This document shows positions 49,442 to 61,315 of a stretch of DNA of 64,000 nucleotides, piece by piece. Below the pieces are notes generated by a model that was not told the DNA's origin, did not search any database, and saw only the letters and a program-made list of their open reading frames with translations. Source of the stretch: Shewanella algicola (lineage in GTDB: Bacteria > Pseudomonadota > Gammaproteobacteria > Enterobacterales > Shewanellaceae); assembly GCF_014648035.1 (NCBI RefSeq), contig NZ_BMQI01000013.1, positions 38,465-102,464 on the forward strand. The letters are read 5' to 3'. A program made the position numbers and the translations under genes. The stretch's first letter is position 1, and every line of letters starts with the position of its first letter.

Positions 49442-50725
49442 TTAAATTGCTTTAACTAGACGCGCGTAATAAAAACCATCCATATTGTCTTGGCCGGGTA
49501 AAATCTGCCAACCAATGTCTTCGGGATTTGACTGTTGTGCAATGGGCACTAACTTAGCGTCTGGTGTGCGGGCTAAAAACTGCTCAACTTGTTGGCTGTT
49601 TTCTTGCGGTAAAATAGAGCAAGTGGCATACAGTAATGTGCCGCCAGGTTTTAACCATTGCCAACAATGATCAAAAATCTGTCGTTGTAAATTGGCTAAC
49701 TCTTCAATGTCATTATTTTTACGCAGCCATTTGATATCGGGATGGCGGCGGATCACTCCGGTTGCTGAGCATGGCGCATCCAGTAAAATACGGTCAAATT
49801 GCTGCCCTTGCCACCATGAATCTATGTCGGCGGCGTCGCCGTGAATAACTTGCGCTTTTAAATGCAGCCTGTCCAGATTTTGTTGCACTCGGGCAAGGCG
49901 TTTTTCATCAAAATCGACTGCAACAAGGTTAATGCTTGGAGCGAGTTCGATTAAATGACAACTTTTACCACCAGGCGCTGCGCAAGCATCTAACACGAGC
50001 TCATTTGCAGCAGGCGCTAAGAGTGTAGCAGCCCATTGGGCCGCGCCATCTTGCACAGACGCTGCGCCTTGCATAAAGTCGGGCAACTGGGTCACATCTT
50101 TAGGGCCGTCTAGCAATATTGAATCTGGGTTCGGGCCTGCTTGGGCACTAATCTCTTGTGTCGTTAGTGCGCTTAAATAGTCTTCGCGAGATTGCGATAA
50201 GCGATTGTTACGTAGCCACATTGGTGGACGTTGGTGGCTTTGCTCAATAATGGTTTGCCAGCTGTCTGGATAGGCTTGTTGTAAGCGTTTAATAAACCAG
50301 GCAGGGGTATTAAAACGTAGCGTATCTGAGTCCGTGTTTAAGGCAGCATCTTGGCGTTGAATATTGCGTAATACGCCATTGACGACTTTGACTAATCCAT
50401 CAAAACGCAGTTGCCGACAGGCTTCTGCTGTTTCTGAAATGGCGGCATGTGCAGGAATACGGGTGAAGTAAAGCTGATAACAACCCACTATCAATAACTG
50501 ATGCAAAATGCGTTGTTTACCTTTAAATGGTTTAGCTAAACAGTCGCTTACGCATTTGTCTAGTTGCGGTAATTGACGCATTACCCCATAGCAGAGTTCT
50601 GCTAACAAGGCTTTGTCTTTACCGTTTTCCAGGTGTTGCTGTTGCTCTGGAAGGGCAACCGACAGTGACATGCCCTTTTCAAGTACTTCATAAATCGCTT
50701 TAGCTGCAAGTGCACGCACATTCAT
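49442..50725 (-). CDS. rsmB: 16S rRNA m5C967 methyltransferase RsmB
   Basis: The 427-residue protein has an N-terminal NusB-like RNA-binding domain (about 1-140), the SAM motif [13 protein letters not shown], the [18 protein letters not shown] motif with one catalytic Cys, and [11 protein letters not shown] with the other. Order def-fmt-rsmB-trkA matches E. coli. A 1-bp gap separates it from fmt. Confidence 0.97.
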   Translation of the reverse strand: MNVRALAAKAIYEVLEKGMSLSVALPEQQQHLENGKDKALLAELCYGVMRQLPQLDKCVSDCLAKPFKGKQRILHQLLIVGCYQLYFTRIPAHAAISETAEACRQLRFDGLVKVVNGVLRNIQRQDAALNTDSDTLRFNTPAWFIKRLQQAYPDSWQTIIEQSHQRPPMWLRNNRLSQSREDYLSALTTQEISAQAGPNPDSILLDGPKDVTQLPDFMQGAASVQDGAAQWAATLLAPAANELVLDACAAPGGKSCHLIELAPSINLVAVDFDEKRLARVQQNLDRLHLKAQVIHGDAADIDSWWQGQQFDRILLDAPCSATGVIRRHPDIKWLRKNNDIEELANLQRQIFDHCWQWLKPGGTLLYATCSILPQENSQQVEQFLARTPDAKLVPIAQQSNPEDIGWQILPGQDNMDGFYYARLVKAI

Positions 50726-50726
50726 G

Positions 50727-51683
50727 CTAGTTAGCCTCTTGGTTTAAACACACACCAGCAGCAAACCAATCACTACGAGCATTTAAGATATCAGCCACAT
50801 TTAAGGGCTTTTTGTTAGGCAATTGCATGGTTTCGATAATTAATGTGCCGTCTGCTGTCGCAACTTCAATACCTTGTTTGGTAGCCGAAATCACAGTGCC
50901 AGGTGCTTGCGAGCATGTTTGGGCATTGTAGGTTGCTTGCCATACTTTAATCACGCTTTGTTGGTGTTCAAAGTAGCTAACTGGCCAAGGGTTAAAGGCG
51001 CGGATCTCTTGCCACAATTGCTTAGCGCTTTTATGCCAATCAATACGGGCTTCTTCTTTAGACAGTTTTTCTGCGTAGTTTGCTAGGGCCTCATCTTGCT
51101 TTTGTGCTTTAAGGTTGCCTTTACTTAACCCTATTAACGCTTCAACTAAGGCCTGAGGGCCTTGTTCTGCTAGTTTTTCATATAGGCTTGCTGATGTGTC
51201 GTTTGCTTCTATGGGCAAATGCGTTTTTAGTAGCATGTCGCCCGTATCAAGGCCGACATCCATTTGCATAATGGTGACACCGGTTTCGGTGTCTCCAGCC
51301 CATAGTGCACGCTGAATAGGTGCCGCACCACGCCAGCGAGGTAATATAGAACCGTGAACATTGATGCAGCCTAATCTAGGAGTATTAAGTACTATCTTTG
51401 GTAAAATCAATCCGTAAGCGACCACCACCATAATGTCGGCATTGAGGCTGGCTAATTCTGCTTGGGCGTCTTCGTTGCGCAGTGATGCCGGCTGAAAGAC
51501 GTTGATGTCATGTTGTTGTGCTAATGCTTTAACTGGGCTGGCGGTTAGCTTTTTTCCACGGCCAGCCGGTCGGTCTGGTTGGGTGTAAACGGCAATTACA
51601 TCATGTTCAGAGTTTATTAGCGCCTGTAAGTGTCTGGCGGCAAAATCCGGAGTACCGGCAAAGATAATTTTTAACGGTTTCAA
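50727..51683 (-). CDS. fmt: Methionyl-tRNA formyltransferase
   Basis: Formylates initiator Met-tRNA using 10-formyl-THF. The 318-residue protein has the catalytic-site segment [21 protein letters not shown], the [11 protein letters not shown] motif and a C-terminal tRNA-binding domain. Translation starts at TTG ([14 protein letters not shown]), preceded by AGGA; no ATG fits the conserved start. Confidence 0.96.
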   Translation of the reverse strand: MKPLKIIFAGTPDFAARHLQALINSEHDVIAVYTQPDRPAGRGKKLTASPVKALAQQHDINVFQPASLRNEDAQAELASLNADIMVVVAYGLILPKIVLNTPRLGCINVHGSILPRWRGAAPIQRALWAGDTETGVTIMQMDVGLDTGDMLLKTHLPIEANDTSASLYEKLAEQGPQALVEALIGLSKGNLKAQKQDEALANYAEKLSKEEARIDWHKSAKQLWQEIRAFNPWPVSYFEHQQSVIKVWQATYNAQTCSQAPGTVISATKQGIEVATADGTLIIETMQLPNKKPLNVADILNARSDWFAAGVCLNQEAN

Positions 51684-51697
51684 ATTTGTTCCTATTG

Positions 51698-52204
51698 TTA
51701 CTTGGCGGCTAGACGCGCTTCTTTTTCAAGTTTTGTTTTTATACGCTGACGTTTAAGTGGTGACAAGTAATCCACAAATAGCTTACCTTTTAAGTGATCC
51801 ATTTCATGTTGGATACAAATCGCAAACAATTCATCGGCTTCAACGGTAAATTCTTCACCGTGACGATCAAGTGCTTTGAATGTGACAAATTCGGCGCGGT
51901 CTACTTTGGCATATATACCAGGAACAGATAAACAACCTTCTTCGTTAGCAAGGTCACCGCTGCTTTTTATAATTTGTGGATTAATAAAAATCGTTGGACG
52001 TTCAACGTCATCTTGTAAGTCCATGACGATAAGCTGTTTATGGAAATCGACTTGGGTTGCAGCAAGGCCAATGCCTTTTTCTTCGTACATGGTTTCTAAC
52101 ATATTATCGATTTGGGTTTGTAATTCTGGCCCAAAATCAGTCACAGGTTCAGCAATAGTGCGTAAACGCTCATCTGGAAATCGTAAAACATTTAATAATG
52201 GCAT
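51698..52204 (-). CDS. def: Peptide deformylase
   Basis: Metal hydrolase that removes the N-formyl group from nascent proteins. The 168-residue protein has all three motifs: [17 protein letters not shown] and QHEMDHLKG. Heads the def-fmt-rsmB-trkA-trkH operon, divergent from the LysM gene. Confidence 0.98.
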   Translation of the reverse strand: MPLLNVLRFPDERLRTIAEPVTDFGPELQTQIDNMLETMYEEKGIGLAATQVDFHKQLIVMDLQDDVERPTIFINPQIIKSSGDLANEEGCLSVPGIYAKVDRAEFVTFKALDRHGEEFTVEADELFAICIQHEMDHLKGKLFVDYLSPLKRQRIKTKLEKEARLAAK

Positions 52205-52330
52205 ATATAAACTCTTAACAAGTCTGTCAAATTTCAGCCAGTTAGCTATACTGGCTGTTGCGAATAGGGTAATTTTAATCCTTACCGCCTATCAATAACA
52301 GTAAAAAGCTCTAATAAAGAGCTAAACAAC

Positions 52331-53437
52331 ATGGACCACACCATGAAACGCTTACTTTTACTTGCTTTTTTATCATTAAATATTTTTGGAGTTAGTGCTG
52401 ATACATTAACTTTGAAAGCTGGGCATCCTGATACGTATGTCGTTAAAAAGGGCGATACGTTGTGGGATATATCTGGATATTTTTTAAATGATCCATGGCG
52501 TTGGCCTAAATTGTGGGGTGTTAACCCGCAAATTGCTAACCCTCATCTTATTTACCCTGGCGATAGGCTGACATTGGTCTTTATCGATGGGCAACCGCGT
52601 TTGGTGGTAAAACAGCACATAAAGAAAAGTCCTGAAGGAAGAGTCGCTTCAAAAAATGGTCCTATCCCTGCAGTGGACTTAGCGCTTATTCAACCTTATT
52701 TAACGCAAAACCGAGTGGTGGACCCTGTTTGGTTTGCCAGTTTACCAATGGTAATGAGTGGTGAGAGTCCATCGTTGCATCATGTGGTGAGTGACGTTAT
52801 TTATGTTAACGCTCCGCTTGAGGTCGGTTTAAAAGTGGCCATGTATGAAACGGGGCGTGAGTTTTTTGCTTCAGATAGAGAGGGCATGTTAGGCCAAGAA
52901 ATGATTTTAGCCTCTAGCGGCCGGGTGATTGAGTCTGGACCAATATCAAAAGTAGAGTTATTAAGTAGCTTACGTGAAACCAAAGGCGGCTTTAGAGTTG
53001 CTCCGGTTGAAGATGAAGCATTAATGTCAGCATACTTTATTCCAAAAGCGGCCGAGCTTACGGTACCTACGTCAATTTTAGCGATTAACGGTAAAATCCG
53101 TGAAGCCGGTAAACTTGATGTTGTATACATTGACCGTGGCAGTGAAGATGGTGTTGAAACAGGCCATGTATTTTCGATGTATCGAGATGGTGAAATCATT
53201 ACCTATGATAATGAAGGTTTGCCTGTACGCGCGTTGGACCGTTCATCATATGACAAAGTGTTAGCGCACTTTGCTGAAGAGACTTCGAATAAGATGCCTG
53301 ATATCTTTCATGGAAACTTATTGGTATTTAAAGTCTTCGATAAAACGAGTTTAGGCTTGATTATGTTTAATGAAATCCCTGTTCGCACCGGCGACAAACT
53401 CGCTAAACCTGAACCGTTGACCTTAAAGGGTAAATAA
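52331..53437 (+). CDS. Secreted LysM-domain protein
   Basis: The 368-residue protein has a signal peptide (about 5-24, FLSLNIFGVSA) and one LysM domain near the N-terminus (YVVKKGDTLWDISGYFLNDPWRWPKLWGVNPQIANPHLIYPGDRLTL, about 36-82), followed by a long unassigned domain. It presumably binds peptidoglycan in the periplasm. A LysM gene ahead of dprA is a conserved arrangement. The first ATG (52331) has AAAGAG upstream; the ATG four codons later has none. A small AGCTCT/AGAGCT hairpin (52307-52323) overlaps the ribosome-binding region. Confidence 0.88.
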   Translation: MDHTMKRLLLLAFLSLNIFGVSADTLTLKAGHPDTYVVKKGDTLWDISGYFLNDPWRWPKLWGVNPQIANPHLIYPGDRLTLVFIDGQPRLVVKQHIKKSPEGRVASKNGPIPAVDLALIQPYLTQNRVVDPVWFASLPMVMSGESPSLHHVVSDVIYVNAPLEVGLKVAMYETGREFFASDREGMLGQEMILASSGRVIESGPISKVELLSSLRETKGGFRVAPVEDEALMSAYFIPKAAELTVPTSILAINGKIREAGKLDVVYIDRGSEDGVETGHVFSMYRDGEIITYDNEGLPVRALDRSSYDKVLAHFAEETSNKMPDIFHGNLLVFKVFDKTSLGLIMFNEIPVRTGDKLAKPEPLTLKGK

Positions 53438-54537
53438 TTTCGGATAAACTGGTCGACTGGCTAGTTGTTTGTGCAGTATCTGGGTTAGGACCTGCCCGGA
53501 TTCAACAATTATTAACTCAAATGGACATTGAAGAACTTCGTCAACGTCTAGAGTTTGAACCACAAGGCTTGCCGTTATCGGCAAGCCTGTTAGCAAAATG
53601 TCAAATCGATTTTGATAAAGTTGATTTGGCATTAGCATGGCAAGAGTCGCAACCTCATCATTATATTTTAACTCCTTCAGATCCACTCTATCCTCCTTTA
53701 TTACAACAAATTAGTGATGCTCCTTTAGTGTTATTTGTTAAAGGTCTCGTGACGCCTTTAGTGATGCCTAGCATTGCCATTGTGGGGAGCCGAAATGCAT
53801 CGCGTGGTGGTTTAGATATGGCAGCTGAGCTTGCTTATAATTTGGCAAGCCAAGGTTTTGTTATTACCAGTGGCATGGCTACGGGGATTGATGGTGCTGC
53901 CCACAAAGCGACATTGGCCGCTAATGGTCCAACTATGGCTGTATTAGGCACCGGTGTTGAACGTATATACCCTAAGCGGCATCAATACTTGTACCACGAC
54001 ATTATTCAATCTGGTTGTGTTATCAGTGAGTATTGGCCGGAAGTTGGACCCTATGCGGGTAATTTTCCTAAACGCAATCGTATTGTCAGTGGATTAAGTC
54101 TGGGTACAGTCGTGGTGGAGGCCAGTCGTAAAAGTGGTTCGTTAATTAGTGCTCGGCTGGCAATGGAGCAAAACCGTGAGGTATTTGCAGTTCCGGGTTC
54201 AGTACTAGGTGGATACAGCCAAGGTTGTCATGATTTAATCAATAATGGCGCAAAACTTGTTGAGTGTGCTGCCGATATTATAGAAGAGTTAGGGAGTTTA
54301 TCGGATTATCACCTTGAACAATTGCATCATCGGCACCATATACAGGATAATGACATTTGTGATTTGCCATTTCCTTCGCTGTTAGCTAGTGTAGGTTATG
54401 AAACGACTGCAATTGATGCAGTGGTTGAGGATAGTGGGAAGCCAATAGATCTGGTGTTAATACAAATGCTTGAACTTGAATTACAAGGGTGGGTTGCAGC
54501 AGTGCCCGGTGGTTACGTCAGACTAAAGAGGAGTTAG
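53437..54537 (+). CDS. dprA: DNA-processing protein DprA, probable ATT start
   Basis: Single-strand DNA-binding protein that loads RecA in natural transformation (Smf in E. coli). Rossmann-like motifs [65 protein letters not shown] and the C-terminal winged-helix domain are complete. The first ATG (53521) would cut off an N-terminal segment resembling helix-hairpin-helix ([18 protein letters not shown]), which is open upstream to a stop at 53431. No ATG, GTG or TTG lies there, but ATT at 53437 overlaps the LysM stop (TAATT) and has AAAGGG seven bases upstream. With ATT the protein is 366 residues, near family length. Confidence 0.9.
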   Translation: MSDKLVDWLVVCAVSGLGPARIQQLLTQMDIEELRQRLEFEPQGLPLSASLLAKCQIDFDKVDLALAWQESQPHHYILTPSDPLYPPLLQQISDAPLVLFVKGLVTPLVMPSIAIVGSRNASRGGLDMAAELAYNLASQGFVITSGMATGIDGAAHKATLAANGPTMAVLGTGVERIYPKRHQYLYHDIIQSGCVISEYWPEVGPYAGNFPKRNRIVSGLSLGTVVVEASRKSGSLISARLAMEQNREVFAVPGSVLGGYSQGCHDLINNGAKLVECAADIIEELGSLSDYHLEQLHHRHHIQDNDICDLPFPSLLASVGYETTAIDAVVEDSGKPIDLVLIQMLELELQGWVAAVPGGYVRLKRS

Positions 54538-54539
54538 CC

Positions 54540-55013
54540 ATGTTTGATATCCTCATGTATTTATTTGAAAATTATGTTCATAGTGAAATTGAACTATTAG
54601 TGGATGAAGATGAGCTCACTAAAGAGTTAACTCGAGCGGGTTTTCATCAAGTCGATATTATAAAAGCCCTTTCTTGGTTAGAGCACTTAGCTGATCTGCA
54701 AGAAAGTGATAAACCGTATTTGTGCAATCATGCGCAACATTCATTTCGTATCTACACCAAAGCGGAAATGGCTAAATTAGATGTTGAGTGTCGTGGATTT
54801 TTATTGTTCTTAGAACAAATTCAAGTACTCAGTGTTGAAACCCGTGAAATGGTGATTGACCGGGTGATGGAGTTAGATGAGCCTACATTGGTGTTAGAAG
54901 ATCTCAAGTGGGTGGTATTAATGGTACTATTCAATGTGCCAGGAAATGAGTCAGCCTACGAGCAAATGGAAGATTTAATCTTCGAGCAGCCGGAAGGGCG
55001 CTTACACTCATAA
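54540..55013 (+). CDS. smg: Smg family protein (DUF494)
   Basis: The 157-residue protein matches the Smg family from [35 protein letters not shown] to the end. Function not established; it is conserved between dprA and yrdD/topA-like genes. The ATG at 54540 has GAGG upstream and follows the dprA stop by 2 bp; a longer frame starting within dprA is rejected. Confidence 0.93.
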   Translation: MFDILMYLFENYVHSEIELLVDEDELTKELTRAGFHQVDIIKALSWLEHLADLQESDKPYLCNHAQHSFRIYTKAEMAKLDVECRGFLLFLEQIQVLSVETREMVIDRVMELDEPTLVLEDLKWVVLMVLFNVPGNESAYEQMEDLIFEQPEGRLHS

Positions 55014-55016
55014 CAG

Positions 55017-55040
55017 AAAGGAGGCTTAGCCTCCTTTTTT
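55017..55040 (+). terminator. Terminator of lysM-dprA-smg
   Basis: AAAGGAGGC-TTA-GCCTCCTTTTTT, directly after the smg stop codon. Confidence 0.92.
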
Positions 55041-55072
55041 AGGTCTATAGAATATTATTCATTGAGAGCACC

Positions 55073-55636
55073 ATGTCGAAAATTGATCAACAGCTGTTTA
55101 CTGTTCACGAACATGCACTGGAGAAAGAGTTTGAGCTTTGTCCTGTTTGTGGTTCAGAGCTGTCGGTTAAGCACAGTAAGCATGGCAGTTTTGTTGGCTG
55201 TAATAATTATCCTACGTGCGATTATACACGGCCTTTAGTGCAGCATGAGTCAATTGAAACGCAAGTGATCAGTGGTTCTCAATGCCCGCAATGCGGTCAT
55301 GAGTTAGCGGTAAAGCCTGGGCGGTTTGGTATCTTTATTGGCTGTACCAATTATCCTGAGTGTACTCATATTGAAAAACATGATCACAGCAGTGAAGTTG
55401 AGCAAATTACCTGTCCTCAATGCAGTAAAGGTCATTTAGAATCTCGAACTAGCCGTTATGGAAAAACTTTTTTTGCTTGTAGTGCCTATCCTAAATGCAA
55501 GTTTATCGTAAACTATCCTCCATATAATGAGTCGTGTCCTGAATGCGGCTTTGGGATTTTAGTTGAACGAAAAGGCGCAGCAGGCAGTCGTCTTGAGTGT
55601 CCGCAAAAATCCTGTAAATATAAGCGAGCTTTATAG
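55073..55636 (+). CDS. yrdD: Topoisomerase-type zinc-ribbon protein YrdD
   Basis: The 187-residue protein is four zinc ribbons in tandem with Cys sets 23/26/43/49, 71/74/91/97, 114/117/136/142 and 155/158/176/181, the type found at the C-terminus of topoisomerase I. No topoisomerase catalytic domain is present. It aligns with E. coli YrdD along its length. Probably nucleic-acid binding; function not established. Followed by tsaC, as in E. coli. Confidence 0.93.
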   Translation: MSKIDQQLFTVHEHALEKEFELCPVCGSELSVKHSKHGSFVGCNNYPTCDYTRPLVQHESIETQVISGSQCPQCGHELAVKPGRFGIFIGCTNYPECTHIEKHDHSSEVEQITCPQCSKGHLESRTSRYGKTFFACSAYPKCKFIVNYPPYNESCPECGFGILVERKGAAGSRLECPQKSCKYKRAL

Positions 55637-55675
55637 TTCGTTGCCATTACCAATAATCTAATGAAAGGAAATCCA

Positions 55676-57176
<1,501 letters not shown>

Positions 57177-57217
57177 TTGTGAGTTAGTAACATGAGTTAG
57201 CGACATTGCGTTAACCA

Positions 57218-57652
57218 TTATCGGTTGCGCATATTGTCAGCTAAGGTCGAAATAGCCTGAATAATCACTTGTTGATGTTCAGGTTTTTTTATACTTTTTT
57301 CAATGGCGGCACGCATGCAAATTAACCATTGATCACGCATTGATTCGTCAATAGCAAAAGGCATATGCCTAGCTCTAAGCGCAGGATGACCATGTTTTTG
57401 TTGATACAGTTGCGGCCCGCCAAGCCAGCCACTTAAAAATTCATATAATTTTTGCTCAGAGTCAGCAATGGGAGAGCGATGTATGGCGAGTAAGCTTTGA
57501 GTTTCAGGCCGAGTTTGCATTTGCTGATAAAAGTCATGGGCAATAGCGCGGATGACTTTATCGCCACCAATTAAATCGTAGGCGTTAGATTGCGTGGTAT
57601 CTCTGTCATCGTTTGCTTGCGGTTTAGCGAATAATCTACGTAACCAGTTCAT
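57218..57652 (-). CDS. Group II truncated haemoglobin
   Basis: The 144-residue protein has a charged N-terminal extension (about 1-24), then a 2-over-2 globin: YDLIGGDKVIRAIAHDFYQQM, LYEFLSGWLGGPQLYQQKHGHPALRARHMPF with the proximal His region, and WLICMRAAIEKS. The SGWLGGP segment is characteristic of the TrHbO class. Probably oxygen or NO chemistry or redox sensing. Converges on hemF. Confidence 0.9.
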   Translation of the reverse strand: MNWLRRLFAKPQANDDRDTTQSNAYDLIGGDKVIRAIAHDFYQQMQTRPETQSLLAIHRSPIADSEQKLYEFLSGWLGGPQLYQQKHGHPALRARHMPFAIDESMRDQWLICMRAAIEKSIKKPEHQQVIIQAISTLADNMRNR

Positions 57653-57799
57653 CGTTTTGTATGGTTAAGAATGTTACTGCCATTATATCGCATAAAATGA
57701 TTTTTCTATTAACGTTTTGATACCAATTATTTAACGATTACACTGTATTTCAACAGGTAACTTGGTTAGATTTGTCGCAAAATAAGAAAGGAGATCTCA

Positions 57800-59182
57800 A
57801 TGGCCAAACGAATGCCAGCTTTGGTTGCTGTGGCGTTATCTGCTGCAATTGTCGGTTGTAGCCCTGCAGAACAACAAGATCCACAAGTGACTATCAATGT
57901 TAATCCATATCCTAGCACCTATCAGGTACTACCTAATTCAACGACATTACTTAAAAATGCCATTGTATTAACCGGTACTGGTGAGCGTCTTGAGGATGCT
58001 GACGTGTTGATTAAAGATGGCAAGATAAGCGCAGTAGGCCTGCAGCTTGTTGCTGACGGCGCGGTGGTTGTTGATGCTAAAGGTAAGTGGATTACTCCTG
58101 GTATTATTGATGTGCATTCACACTTAGGGGTTTATCCAAGCCCTAATGCTGAATCTCATAATGATGGTAATGAAATGACCAACCCTGTTACTGCTGAGGT
58201 TTGGGCTGAGCACAGCGTATGGCCACAGGATCCTGGCTTTAACCGTGCTCGAGAAGGCGGTATTACCACACTGCAAATTTTACCCGGTTCTGCCAACTTG
58301 ATAGGTGGGCGTGGGGTGACATTAAAAAATGTCCCAGCGGCAACAATGCAGGCGATGAAATTCCCCCAGGCACCTTACGGATTAAAGATGGCCTGCGGTG
58401 AAAATCCTAAAAACCTCTATGGTAGCCGTAATGAATTACCCATGACCCGCATGGGAAATATGGCCGGCTATCGCACTGCTTTTATTCAAGCAACAGAATA
58501 CAAACGCGCATGGGACAAATACGATGCAGACTACGCCGCAGGTAAAAACCCGGTCGCGCCAGAGCGCGATTTAATGAAAGACACCCTTAAAGGTGTGCTT
58601 GAAGGTGATATTCTCATTCATAACCACTGCTACAAAGCCGAAGAAATAGCAATGATGATAGACTTAGGTAAAGAGTTTGGTTATCACGCAGGGACATTCC
58701 ACCATGCAGTAGAAGCTTATAAAATTGCAGACCTATTGGCTGAAAATCGCAACTGTGCCGCTATGTGGCCAGACTGGTGGGGCTTTAAGCTAGAAGCTTA
58801 TGATATGGTGCTAGAAAATGTCGCCATGGTTGATGCGATTAAAAACTCATGTGCCATTGTGCATTCTGATTCAGGTGTCACCATTCAACGTTTAAACCAA
58901 GAAACCGCTAAAATTATGCACGCCGCAAATGACAATGGTTTTGAGTTAACAGAGCAACATGTGATTGGTTGGATTACCTCAAATGCTGCTAAATCATTAG
59001 GCATTGACGATAAAACTGGCTCACTCGAGCCTGGTAAAAATGCTGATGTGGTCATTTGGAATACCAATCCGTTTAGTGTGTATGCCCAAGCTGAAAAAGT
59101 GTTTATTGATGGAGCCAAAGTGTATGACCGTCAAGACCCAGCCTATCAGGCGCAAAGTGACTTTATGTTAGGTCAACAATAA
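57800..59182 (+). CDS. Lipoprotein amidohydrolase (imidazolonepropionase-like)
   Basis: The 460-residue protein has a lipoprotein signal ending AIVGC (lipidation Cys20) and an amidohydrolase domain: His106 and His108 in GIIDVHSHLG, HNHCYKAEE, HAGTFHHAVEAY and the Asp region IVHSDSG, ending EPGKNADVVIWNTNPF. The metal site looks complete. Membrane-anchored in the periplasm; probably a dipeptidase or cyclic-amide hydrolase, substrate unknown. A strong AAGGAG precedes the ATG. It is 11 bp before a second amidohydrolase gene. Confidence 0.9.
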   Translation: MAKRMPALVAVALSAAIVGCSPAEQQDPQVTINVNPYPSTYQVLPNSTTLLKNAIVLTGTGERLEDADVLIKDGKISAVGLQLVADGAVVVDAKGKWITPGIIDVHSHLGVYPSPNAESHNDGNEMTNPVTAEVWAEHSVWPQDPGFNRAREGGITTLQILPGSANLIGGRGVTLKNVPAATMQAMKFPQAPYGLKMACGENPKNLYGSRNELPMTRMGNMAGYRTAFIQATEYKRAWDKYDADYAAGKNPVAPERDLMKDTLKGVLEGDILIHNHCYKAEEIAMMIDLGKEFGYHAGTFHHAVEAYKIADLLAENRNCAAMWPDWWGFKLEAYDMVLENVAMVDAIKNSCAIVHSDSGVTIQRLNQETAKIMHAANDNGFELTEQHVIGWITSNAAKSLGIDDKTGSLEPGKNADVVIWNTNPFSVYAQAEKVFIDGAKVYDRQDPAYQAQSDFMLGQQ

Positions 59183-59193
59183 GGAGCAAGACA

Positions 59194-60450
59194 ATGACAT
59201 TATTTACTCAATCAGCGCTTGCTTTGAGCCTATCTATTAGCTTGGCATTTGGTGCGAATGTGGCTCAAGCGGAAAGCCTAGCGATTATCAATGCCACAGT
59301 GCATACCGCAACCGAACAGGGCGTGTTAAACAATGCTACTGTGGTGATCGAAAACGGTACGATTGCTGCCATTAATCCCAACAACCCTAAAACTGACAGT
59401 GTTATCGATGCCAAAGGGGCTATATTAACACCTGGCTTTATTGCAGCGATGAATGACATGGGATTGGTTGAAGTAGGCGCGGTAGCAACATCTCGTGATG
59501 CCAGAGATAAAGAAGCCGATATCGGTTTTGATCCTAGCTTTGCGTTTAACCCTCTAGCGAGCACTATCACATTTGCTCGCAAGGGTGGGATTACTCGCAA
59601 TATTGTCACATCAGGCGGCGGAGAGAGTATTTTTGCTGGTCAAACATTTGTGGTCGATTTAAGTGGCGATTTTGATAGCGTTATCGCAAACAACACCGGC
59701 TTATATGTTGAGTTAGGCGCAACCGATGAGGGTTCGCGCGCCACGGGAATGCAGCAACTTATACATCAGCTTGAAGATACCCAAAAAACACTTACCAAAA
59801 CCCAAAAAGCCAATAAGTCAGATAAAGATGATAGCGACGAGCCGAGTCGTGAGGACAGCATCATTTCGGCAGTATTAGCCGGTGATATACCGTTGATTGT
59901 TGCTGTTGACCGCGCTAGCGATATTATTCATTTAATTAAGCTTAAACAAGACTTCGAGCTGGATTTGATTATTGTTAATGGTGCCGATGCCGTTTTAGTT
60001 GCAGAACCATTAGCCCAAGCCAATATTCCGGTTGTTATTGATGCGATGCGCAATCTGCCAGAGAGTTTTGATTCGCTACATAACTCTCTTGAAAATGCCG
60101 GTAAGTTGGCAAAAGCAGGTGTCAAAGTGGCTATTGCCTTACCCGGTGACAGTCATAGCGTTTATGCATTACGTTATAGTGCGGGTAATGCAGTTGCTAA
60201 TGGCATGGATTACAACGATGCGTTAGCGGCATTGACGGCCAACATTGCAGATATTTTTCATCTAGACAGTGGGCGTATTGCAGTGGGTAAGCCTGCTGAT
60301 TTAGTATTGTGGAGTGGCGACCCGTTTGAATTTAGCACTCGTATTGAAAAAATGTGGATAGCAGGTGAAGAGCAATCTTTGCACAGTCGTCAAGATGAAT
60401 TACGAGATCGCTATTTGAAAAAAACCGATATGCCAGCCGCGTATCGTTAG
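59194..60450 (+). CDS. Secreted amidohydrolase homologue lacking the metal-binding HxH
   Basis: The 418-residue protein has a cleavable signal peptide (ending NVAQA, about residue 26) and the fold of the amidohydrolase family (IINATVHTAT..., ITRNIVTSGGGESIFAGQ, AVGKPADLVLWSGDPF). Where relatives have PGFIDxHxH it reads PGFIAAMND (residues 80-88), so both first-strand histidines are Met and Asp. HNHC of its neighbour is VAVDRASD here. Probably non-catalytic or altered, perhaps a partner subunit of the preceding lipoprotein enzyme. An acidic/lysine-rich linker lies at about 193-215. Confidence 0.88.
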   Translation: MTLFTQSALALSLSISLAFGANVAQAESLAIINATVHTATEQGVLNNATVVIENGTIAAINPNNPKTDSVIDAKGAILTPGFIAAMNDMGLVEVGAVATSRDARDKEADIGFDPSFAFNPLASTITFARKGGITRNIVTSGGGESIFAGQTFVVDLSGDFDSVIANNTGLYVELGATDEGSRATGMQQLIHQLEDTQKTLTKTQKANKSDKDDSDEPSREDSIISAVLAGDIPLIVAVDRASDIIHLIKLKQDFELDLIIVNGADAVLVAEPLAQANIPVVIDAMRNLPESFDSLHNSLENAGKLAKAGVKVAIALPGDSHSVYALRYSAGNAVANGMDYNDALAALTANIADIFHLDSGRIAVGKPADLVLWSGDPFEFSTRIEKMWIAGEEQSLHSRQDELRDRYLKKTDMPAAYR

Positions 60451-60481
60451 ATAGACTTAATACCAATGAAGAGAGTTTTTG

Positions 60482-61315
60482 ATGACCGATAAGTATGCTG
60501 TATTTGGTAATCCGATTGCCCAAAGTAAATCACCATTGATTCATAGCGAGTTTGCTAAGCAAACTCAACAAGATATGAGCTATGAAGCAATTTTGGCACC
60601 GGTAGATCAATTCTCTACTTCATTAACTGAGTTTTTTGCCAATGGTGGTAAAGGAGCCAATGTTACTGCGCCTTTTAAAGAGCAAGCGTTTGCCATGTGC
60701 GATGAACTCAGTGATATGGCTAAGTTGGCAGGTGCGGTCAATACGCTGTTCAATTTGCCCAATGGTAAAATTGGTGGCGACAATACTGACGGTGTGGGGT
60801 TGGTTAACGATTTAGAAATGCTGTTTGGTCCCTTAAAAGGTAAACGTGTGTTGCTGGTGGGAGCTGGTGGCGCCGCGAGAGGCTGTATTTTACCGATACT
60901 GCAACACAATGTTGCGCAATTGGTTATTTGTAATCGCACCCATGAAAAAGCGGTAGAGCTGCAAAGCCTGTTCAATGAATATGGTAATTTTTTTGCCAAA
61001 CCGATTGATGAGCTAATTTCTCCGTTTGATTTGGTTATCAACTCAACATCTGCGGGTTTATCTGGTCAACTTATTGCATTGCCCGACGCCATTGTTGATG
61101 CCACAACCGACTGTTACGACATGACTTACAGCCAGCAAACCACAGGATTTAATCAGTGGGCTCAAGCTTTGCATGCGCGTAAAACCGCAGATGGTTTAGG
61201 CATGTTAGTCGGACAAGCTGCGGCGAGTTTTAGTTTATGGCGCGGTGTAACCCCAGATAAAGGCCCTGTAATACGCAAGTTGCGTGAACAATTGGCACAA
61301 AAGGCTGCAGAGTAA
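60482..61315 (+). CDS. aroE: Shikimate dehydrogenase
   Basis: NADPH-dependent reduction of 3-dehydroshikimate in aromatic amino-acid synthesis. The 277-residue protein has YAVFGNPIAQSKSPLIHSEFA (substrate site), GANVTAPFKEQAF, GAVNTLF, the NADP loop GAGGAARGCILPIL and MLVGQAAASFSLWRG. The ATG at 60482 is preceded by a TTG that would add one residue. Its stop overlaps the next start as TAATG. Confidence 0.97.
   Translation: MTDKYAVFGNPIAQSKSPLIHSEFAKQTQQDMSYEAILAPVDQFSTSLTEFFANGGKGANVTAPFKEQAFAMCDELSDMAKLAGAVNTLFNLPNGKIGGDNTDGVGLVNDLEMLFGPLKGKRVLLVGAGGAARGCILPILQHNVAQLVICNRTHEKAVELQSLFNEYGNFFAKPIDELISPFDLVINSTSAGLSGQLIALPDAIVDATTDCYDMTYSQQTTGFNQWAQALHARKTADGLGMLVGQAAASFSLWRGVTPDKGPVIRKLREQLAQKAAE

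Noticed and set aside
53423..53686. 87-codon minus-strand frame at the lysM-dprA junction
   Set aside because: It overlaps the conserved dprA N-terminus in antisense and shows no domain.
57718..57740. TACCAATT sequence resembling the outer end of the MITE-like element
   Set aside because: Only a short match, with no partner inverted end nearby; too weak to call a relic.
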